A stretch of 64,000 nt of DNA from Malania oleifera (lineage: Eukaryota > Streptophyta > Magnoliopsida > Santalales > Ximeniaceae), in the NCBI RefSeq assembly GCF_029873635.1, contig NC_080425.1, positions 41,847,890-41,911,889 on the forward strand, read 5' to 3'. The notes below the pieces were generated by a model. It did not search any database. It was not told the origin of the DNA and worked only from the letters and a program-made list of their open reading frames with translations. Of the stretch, positions 56,931-64,000 are shown piece after piece. The position numbers and the translations under genes are program-made. Every line of letters begins with the position of its first letter. Position 1 is the first letter of the stretch.

Positions 56931-59189
56931 GTTGTTGTTGTTGTTGTTGCTGTTGTTGTTATTATCATTATTTTTATATTTACTATTATTTTTAATATTA
57001 TCATTATTTTTAATAATAATATTATTACCTTATTAATTATTATTATTATTAGCAATATTAGTATTGTTATTATTACTATTATTACGTTCATTATTATTAT
57101 TATTATTATTACCATAAAAATACCAAAAAAAAAAAGAAAATAAAAGGAGCTTTAGGCTTTAGGTTTTTTTATAAATATGAAGGAGAAAAGAGGGGGAGTC
57201 GGGGGGGGGGGGGGGGGGGGGGGGAGGAGAACAAAAAGAACCCTAAAAAAAGATTTATCTCTCTGTTTATTTATTTATTTTTTCAGCCGCAGCAACCTAA
57301 AGCCGCAACCTCCAGCTGAGCCCCTGCAACACACCCACTCGCCCAACCTCCCTCACCCGCAACACCACGGCAAGCCACACCCATCTCTCTCCATCATCCC
57401 TTGTCTTCCACAGCCAGACCCGAGCCTCTTTCTTCCTCCTCTTGCATCGCCCCCATCTCTCTCACTCTCACGCCAGCAGCCCACGAGGAAGCACAAGGCA
57501 GCCCCAGCAACTCTTCTCCACCATTGTCGTCTCCAGCTCCGGCGGCCTCACCAACATCTGCTCTGCTACCGACCACACCCTTCTGCAACTCACGACCACT
57601 CGGTCCGAAAGCCTCCGCGCACCCCTCTGCAAATACAAGCTAGCCGAGCACCAGACCACTGTCACGATTTCCTGCAACCCCGCCCCCATCACGTCCAGCG
57701 GCAACAGCATCTGGCCGTCGACTCTGTCGTTGCTTGTAACACCAGCACAGCCACCCGAGTTGTCCGACCATAGCTGCCAATGACAGCCACCCTCTGCCCC
57801 GTGCACTAGCTGCAATCCAGCTTCCTGCTCAGCCGAGAAGACACAGCTTCACAGACTGCTGCAAGAAACTCCATACGACACAACCATCATCCAGCCATAT
57901 CCAGCAGCAGCAACTCCGGCAGACACCAGCTGAGAGGTTCCTCCAAGCAAACACCAGCAGCTCCTTACTCCGGCAGCCGTCCCTCTGCCAGCCCCAACCC
58001 AGCGTATATATATTGTTTTATGTAATTATATACATATATGCATGATTATTATGCATAGATATTTATGCTTTGTTATTTTAATCTTATCATGTATATAGTT
58101 TATCATTTTAGTTTGTTATTGTTATTATGTATTTATGATATATAGTTTTGTCATTGTTGCATATTTGTGGTATATTGTATATTATGGTGGGTATATTATC
58201 ATAGGGTTATTAAGGGGTTCGCATTATTATGTTGTTGTGTAGATATTATTTAGGTTTTTGGTGTATTTAGGATATTTATCATGTTTATTTTTCATACGAT
58301 ACTTAGGGATTTTGTTTATTATTTAGGATTGTAATATTTATGCACGTCTAGGATTCTTGATTATTTACATTATTTTCATAATACGACCATTTAGGGTTTT
58401 AGGTTATTGTTTTATTTTAGGGTTTTGACTATTTCACGTTATTAGGGTTTTGAGTAGTGTTTTATTTAATTTGTTTCTATATTGTTATTGCGTATCAATT
58501 TTAGGGATTAATTGCTTCCATATAGTTTGTGTGTTAATTTTAGGATGAATACGTTTCCATATTACTATCACATGTTTCCATACTAATTGCACTTTGATTC
58601 ATTTTAGGCTTCGAATAATACTAGTACTTACGTGTGATGATATATAATAATAAAATATTGTCTTAACATTTATATGTTATTAATATTATGAGATGTATGT
58701 GTATCATTATCATAGTAGAACAGTTATACAATGTAGCGTATTATAATTATGGTGTATTAGCCTTTTTATTATAACATATTTTTTGTATTTTTTACTATTT
58801 TCTATGTTTCTATTTTATTTCAATATTTACTATTTCTAGTATTTTTGTATTATTCTATTAAGTATTTTCGTATGTATATCCCTATGATTTTAATGAGAGG
58901 GTATGAGTTTTCGGGTTTCACGTACCCTTAGTTTTGAGGGAATATATATTGTATATATTTTTGTATATGTATTTGTAAATTCACAAAAAGAGTAACCTAA
59001 AAGGCTTTTTAAATTTACTTTGGGATAATTTCGTAATTAATTAGGTACTGTTCGTAAGATCGGGCGCATAGGTGGTGCTCTTACCTTCCCCTCACGTAAC
59101 CAAACTCTCGATCCCAACTTTGGTAACGTAGACCGAGTCTACCCTTAATTGGGTAGTAACTTAGTGTTCTAACCACACTAAAAGGTTAG
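56775..59189 (+). repeat. LTR of a TAT/Ogre-like gypsy element (about 2.4 kb)
   Basis: Starts TGTAAACACCCTATTTTTACC, a familiar TAT/Ogre LTR opening. It contains a 300-base ATT microsatellite, a TATA box candidate TATAAATA at about 57170, a 24-base G run (57201-57224), and a C-rich, gene-like stretch at 57290-57990 that yields overlapping meaningless ORFs. It ends with the phrases CGCATAGGTGGTGCTCTTACC and CGATCCCAACTTTGG, which precede the primer site in this group. Confidence 0.7.
56818..57115. repeat. compound (ATT)n / (GTT)n microsatellite
   Basis: About 300 bases of ATT/TTA repeats interrupted by a GTT block at about 56931-56958. Poly-Leu and poly-Ile ORFs on the two strands are translations of it. 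Confidence 0.97.
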
Positions 59190-59200
59190 TGGCGACTCCA
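59190..59200 (+). other. primer-binding site candidate of the TAT/Ogre-like element
   Basis: TGGCGACTCCA follows the LTR. From memory, TGGCGACTCC is the usual primer site of TAT/Ogre-like elements, complementary to a tRNA-Arg end. Position and sequence agree with the LTR boundary. Confidence 0.6.
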
Positions 59201-59231
59201 ATAATTCCTATTTTTTCCTGAAAAATAGTTA

Positions 59232-59607
59232 CATATATATGTAGATATCCCGATTTAATGAGAGTATTTAGTTCACATATAGGTAGGTATCCTTGATTAA
59301 TGTGAATACTTAGTTTCCATATATGTAGATATCCTCGATTAATGTGAATACTTAGTTTTCATATATATAGATATCCTTGATTAATCTGAATTTTTAGTTC
59401 CCATATAGGTAATATCCTTGATTATTATGAATATTTATTTCCTATGTATGTAGATATCCTTGTTTAATGTATTGAACCCCCATATATGTTAATATACTTG
59501 ACTTAATGTGAATGCTTGTTACTATATTTGTAAATATTTTGGATTTAATGTAAACATTTAGTTTCCATATTTGAAAATATCTTTGATTTAATAAAAATAT
59601 TTGTTTC
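59232..59607. repeat. 42-bp minisatellite, about nine copies, in the element leader
   Basis: The unit CATATATGTAGATATCCTTG plus ATTAATGTGAATACTTAGTTTC is repeated nine times with 5-35 percent change; unit lengths 38-44. It starts 30 bases after the primer site. Confidence 0.9.
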
Positions 59608-60979
59608 CATGGGTGTTTGAATAAGTATGTGATTAATTGCGAATAAGCGTGTGACATGCATGTGGGGTGGCGGGATTAGGCCAAACTTGGATTCACACAC
59701 TTTCACGCTCTATACCTGGGCTTTACCTGCTAAGATTAGAAAGGAGTGTAATATTGTTTGTCCCCATGTGGCAGGGCTTGTGGGGACTCGTAAACCACTC
59801 CGCTCAGTTTAAACTTTGTCTAAACCCCTTTTGGGTGAGGAAGGAGGTTAGATTGGGAACCTTTTTATCAATAGGAATTAGAGCCTACCCACACATACTT
59901 GTCTATAGTCTTCCCTAACTAAGATAGAGCCATGAAGAAACCTTGTAAAATAGGTGTATCTACGGTGGGTTGGGATAGGAGCCACATCATTCTCCACATA
60001 TAGTCTTTTGTATATATGTTTTGAAATACGTTGTGTTATGTCTTGCATTTTGCATCCATTCTAGACGTGCATACTAATTAGCCATTATTCTGGAAAAGCT
60101 CGATAATGAGACCATAACCCATCCTTCCAAAAAACATAGCACTTGGCCTAAGCATTTTAAAATATGAGTCAACCCAATCCTTTTCAAATAACTCGAACCC
60201 AACTTTTTTTAAAAAAACCTAGGCCTGACCGTTTTCCTAGAAAAAACTCAGCCCAGGCCTAATTTTCAAAAAGGGCCGAACCAAGATTTCAAAAGTGGGT
60301 CTCGGCCCTATTACATAAAAGTCCAGGCCAGTGTTTTTTAAGAAATCCAAGCCCAACTCCTTTTAAACTAGGGCCTGATCTAATTACAAAATAGCTTGAA
60401 GCCCATATTTTAAAATACTCGAGGTTCAAGTGCACATCAAAGTCCACAAGCTTGCATTGAACAAATCTAATGGGTTAACTAGCCTGGGTCAACCCCAAAC
60501 TTAGATCATAATTTGACCCTTCATAGGATCTAAGGTACATGGACCATCTTCAAGGAAAGCAATGGTTAAGGGAAGAATTGAATTAAAATTGTGGCCCATC
60601 AATGGTCGTATTAATCTTGAAAATCTTTCATTGGTGGAATTTTTTCAAGAATTATAACAAAGTGGTTATCTAGGTAGCATTGCATTCATGCACTTCATGC
60701 ATAATTTCATGCATAGCCATGCACGATAGGTTGCATACATGTTCATATCTCTGTTTGTATGTATGATTGTACTAGTTACATCCATGCATAAACACCTATT
60801 GCATCCTATGATCATGCCTCAAAAATTCATTCACTCATGCAGTACATGATTGTGCATTCATAGTTCTAAAAAGGAAATTTTTGGTTTCCAGCTCCTAACC
60901 AAAGAAGTTGTTTGAGTAACATAAAGTAATAATTGAGACCACTACGCATCAGTACAATACCAAAAGAAAGGCAAGATAA
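59608..60979 (+). other. leader region of the TAT/Ogre-like element
   Basis: No supported gene. Long untranslated leaders are normal for TAT/Ogre elements. Repeated words such as GGCC(T/C)GA and AAGCCCA at 60160-60420 are visible. The 83-residue ORF at 59667 shows no family features. Confidence 0.5.
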
Positions 60980-61246
60980 ATGAGTGAGCAGTTGGAAAAT
61001 AGAGTCATGGGTCTAGAACAGGGACAAGAGGAAATAAATGATAATATAAGTAAGGTTTTAGAGCTACTGATGAACAAAGGAAAAGCAGTGCAGGTTGATC
61101 CTGAAACAGATGCAGACCCCACTTATCCTCTAGGGTTCACCCCAGATCATGAACAAACATCAGCTCCACCACTTGGCGTCATGGGGGGGGGGGTCCAATG
61201 CCAAATATACCTCCATTCATCCATATTGTGCCAGCACAGGGGTTCC
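60980..61246 (+). pseudogene. gag start of the TAT/Ogre-like element, interrupted
   Basis: ATG at 60980: MSEQLENRVMGLEQGQEEIN, a coiled-coil head, then TYPLGFTPDHEQ, like the YPPGFTP block of TAT/Ogre gag. A G-run at about 61182-61191 shifts the frame, and the solo LTR cuts it at 61246. To the right of the solo LTR only a minisatellite follows, so the rest of gag is not visible. Confidence 0.6.
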
Positions 61247-63493
61247 TGTTGGCCTTACAAGACTTAAAATCTTGTTATCTTGTTTTGATGCTAACAAACA
61301 AGTGGAATTTAACATATTTGTGTGAGTAATACTATTTCAGGGCTCACATATGAGAAAGTAAGGTCAAAGTGCTCACAAGGATCAAATGAAGCTTAAATGA
61401 ATCAAAACATAGATTTAAAGATGATATATGAGGTCATGCATGATTTGTTGAAAGTCAAGGAATGTTTAAAATCAAAAGAGCCAAAGAAAAGCAAAATGAG
61501 AGAGCTCAAAGAATATTAAAGCTTGAAGACTAAGAAAGGGCCAAAGCAAGCATGAAGACTTGAGCGTTTAGAATGTTAATGTCTTAGAAGTCTCATGTAA
61601 GTGTTTTAATGTTTAAAATATCGTTTGAAATATTTTGAAGCTCTTAGGTTAACTTCTTGGACCTAGATACCTTTTAACATACTTGGAAAATATTTTTATA
61701 AGGTTAAAAATTATTTTAAAAAGGATAGAATCATTTTTGGAATGAAAAGCACCAAAAAGAGTTTTTCCAAATGTTGTCAGTTTTTATACATCCACATTGA
61801 GGTGAATTTTTCTCTATCAATATCTCCTTATTTTAAAATGTGTTCAACATGAAAGTTGTAGGATTTTCTCTAGCTTTCTTTTGACACCAAGAACACCTAA
61901 TTGGACTTATACAGAAAAAGTTATGGCCAAAACACTAAAGTGGGGTCATAGCTGTTATCCATCTGAACACTGTTCACGGGAGGAACTTCAGCTATCTGAA
62001 CAGTACATAGAACGACCTCAGGCGTCTGAAGAATAAGCTCATACATTTAAAGATTTTTTGGGACAGAATTGAAATAAGTAGTAGTTTTTCAAACGTCTGA
62101 ACCCGGCACTTCAGACATCTGAACTTGACACTTTAGATGTCTGAACCCTCTCTTCAGACATCTGGACACTGTTTAACGGGCAAATTTTTTTTAAATCTAA
62201 TATTTTAAAAATAGCCGTTTGGGCTCCAAAATTTCTAAAAACCTAGGAAACTCTCTAAGGAAACTTTTGCAACATGGAAACAAGTTTGAAAGCCTATAAA
62301 TACATGGTTTTGCAAATCAAAATACATCCAAGAATTGAAAAATCTGTTTTGAGAAGCTGAAAGCACTCTTGTTCTTCCAAAACTCTTTTGCTGAGATATT
62401 CTAAAGTGCTAATTCTTTCTTCTCTGAATTCCTATTGCTAATCCTCATCTAAGAAGGATATTGGTGAATTCTACACTTAAGCTTCATTATATTTCATATT
62501 GATATTTTACATTGAAGTATATAGTGCTGAAATTGTACTAACTTGCTATTTGAGAGAGTATACTTGTACGCAGATCTTATCTTATGTTTCTTGTAGTTCT
62601 TTGACGTTCCAAGGATTGTTTGGATCGTTGTCTAAGCAAGGGGATATTGCTTAGAGAGGCAGGCTCTAGCCTAAAGGAGTGACCGAACGAGGGAACATCG
62701 TTTGGAGAGGCGGGCTCTAGCCTAGTGAAGGAGTGTTTGAGCGTGCGGTATCGCTTGTAAAGGTTTTGTTCCACCTGTCAATGGAACAGGTTTAGTGAAT
62801 CCTTTGGTGGTTTTCCAAAGGAGAGGACGTAGGCTGGGTATAAGTCGAACCTCATAAAAATCCCCGATTCACTCTCTCTTTCCTTATTCTTTATTTTCAG
62901 TGCATATTTAAATTGTGTGGATGGTTTAAATTTGAAAATCATATAAAATGTGTATATTTGGAAATCAAACAAACTTAAGGTTTAATTTTGATTTGGGTTG
63001 CGAAAACCGAAAGGGAGTACGTTGGTTACACCATATTTTGCGAAAACCATACGGGAGTACGTTATTTGGTTAACATCCCAAAGATAAATTTACCAAAAGT
63101 TTATTTAAGTTCTAAAAATTTGGAAATAGTGATTGGATTCATCTATACAGGGTTTTACATCAGCAAACATAAATTCTCATTCACTACAGGGCTTGATTCA
63201 AATTTGGCTAATATAAACAAACAATCATCTTGAGTTGTTATATTACATAAGTGCTATGTATTGGCTTGTTTGTTTACTTTCTAATTATAGTTGATTGGTT
63301 TGGTTGAATGATTGGATGTTTGTATGGTTAAAAATAAAATAAAGAAACTAAGTTCTTGAGTGCTTAACAAATTAAACAAATAAGTCATGAATTGGTTAAA
63401 AGAAATAAAATAAGTTTAAGAATTCTAAAAGGAATTAAAAGAAATTTTTAAAAGCCAATTTACCCCCCTCTTGGGAAGCTATTCCTAATTTCA
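61247..63493 (+). mobile_element. solo LTR, Sirevirus-like copia (2247 bp)
   Basis: TGTTGGCCTTACAAGACTT to CCTAATTTCA, with a perfect target duplication GTTCC at 61242-61246 and 63494-63498. Same family as the copia-1 3' LTR (2520-4797). The dyad zone at about 61980-62170 repeats (T/C)TTCAGACATCTGAAC. No gag, pol or primer site is present, so it formed by recombination between the two LTRs of a full element. Confidence 0.95.
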
Positions 63494-63498
63494 GTTCC

Positions 63499-64000
63499 TA
63501 TTGTGTTTTGTGGCTTGGAACATCGTATCCTCTACGGCTCAGATTCTTACATTCGCAGCAAGCCATCATTGTGTCTTATGGCTCAGATCATCGTATCCGC
63601 TATTACTTAAATTCTTACATTTGAAGCAAGCCATCATTATGTCTTGTGGCTCGGATCATCGTATTCCGGCTTGGATTCTTACATTCGAAGCAAGCCATCA
63701 TTGTGTCCTATGGCTTGGATCATTGTATTCGCTACTACTCAGATTCTTACATTTGAAGCAAGCCATCATTATATCGTGTGGCTCGGATCATCGTATCCAG
63801 TATAACTCGGATTCTTACATTCACAGCAAGCCATCATTGTGTTGTGTGGCAAGGATCATCGTATCCGCTACGGCTCGAATTCTTACATTCGAAGCAAGCC
63901 ATCATTGTGTCTTATCGTTTGGATCATCGTAATCACTATGATTCAGATTCTTACATTCGATGCAAGCCATCATTGTGTCTTATGACTCAGATCATCATAT
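63499..64000. repeat. 68-bp minisatellite, seven or more copies, running off the window
   Basis: The unit CAAGCCATCATTGTGTCTTA, TGGCTCGGATCATCGTATCC, GCTACGGCTCGGATTCTTAC, ATTCGAAG is repeated head to tail with about 10-15 percent change. The 143-residue open frame through it exists because the repeat has few stops; 68 is not a multiple of three, so successive units are read in different frames. Confidence 0.93.

Noticed and set aside
56765..57115. Poly-isoleucine and poly-leucine ORFs on both strands
   Set aside because: They are translations of an ATT/GTT microsatellite.
57177..57815. Overlapping ORFs of 64-198 residues rich in Pro, His and Ser on both strands
   Set aside because: They lie in the C-rich part of an LTR, start in a poly-G run, and several frames and both strands are open at once. 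This is a composition effect.
63501..63932. 143-residue ORF at the right end
   Set aside because: It translates a 68-bp minisatellite. The unit is not a multiple of three, so there is no repeated protein motif.

Overview
The window is nuclear DNA from a seed plant, almost certainly a flowering plant with a large, repeat-rich genome. The evidence is a spliced plant F-box gene, Ty1/copia and Ty3/gypsy LTR retrotransposons with plant-type tRNA primer sites, a CACTA transposon carrying plant exons, and long AT-rich spacers with microsatellites. I cannot name the species. I see no bacterial genes, CRISPR array, rRNA or tRNA gene.

Only one gene looks intact and native: a three-exon F-box/leucine-rich-repeat gene on the minus strand (coding 28757 down to 27275, 419 codons plus stop). 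It sits in the only long stretch (about 24.4-29.9 kb) not dominated by LTR elements. A TATA box and probable 5' UTR intron lie upstream, and a very recent 249-bp tandem duplication lies downstream.

Left part (1-24 kb) is a pile of nested insertions. A decayed Ty3/gypsy element (pieces at 4798-5436 and 14058-14243, a 3' region, and an LTR at about 15693-17583) was hit by two Sirevirus-like copia elements. One of these has only its gag remnant and 3' LTR inside the window (1-4797). The other is complete from LTR to LTR (5437-14057) and itself holds a solo LTR (11585-12228, target duplication GAAAT). A third copia element (LTR 18509-19064, body to 23061) is interrupted in gag by a foreign 2-kb LTR (19955-21981) and cut off by a gypsy LTR at 23062.

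Middle part (30-49 kb) is a second nest. A minus-strand LTR (30369-32442, resuming 48597-48775) is split by a chromovirus-type gypsy element (32443-48591, target duplication GAATA). The gypsy 3' LTR is in turn split by a 7.66-kb CACTA transposon (40334-47989, target duplication TAC). The CACTA element has no recognisable transposase. It carries three consecutive exons of a transportin-1-like importin gene and one exon of a PP2C phosphatase gene, both with introns, plus a 195-bp-armed inverted repeat and a 1.7-kb subterminal palindrome array.

Right part (49-64 kb) holds a minus-strand LTR fragment, a degenerate LTR element with a putative plant transposon-protein region and a Ser/Thr/Pro-rich open frame (51355-56774), and then a TAT/Ogre-like LTR, primer site, leader with a 42-bp minisatellite and start of gag (56775-61246). 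That gag is broken by a clean solo LTR (61247-63493, target duplication GTTCC). A 68-bp minisatellite runs off the end of the window.

The main unexplained pattern is that several unrelated LTR families here each carry their own cluster of short dyad-symmetric motifs at a similar place in the LTR. The other highlight is the gene-capturing CACTA element. All retroelement coding regions are broken by stops, frameshifts or deletions.
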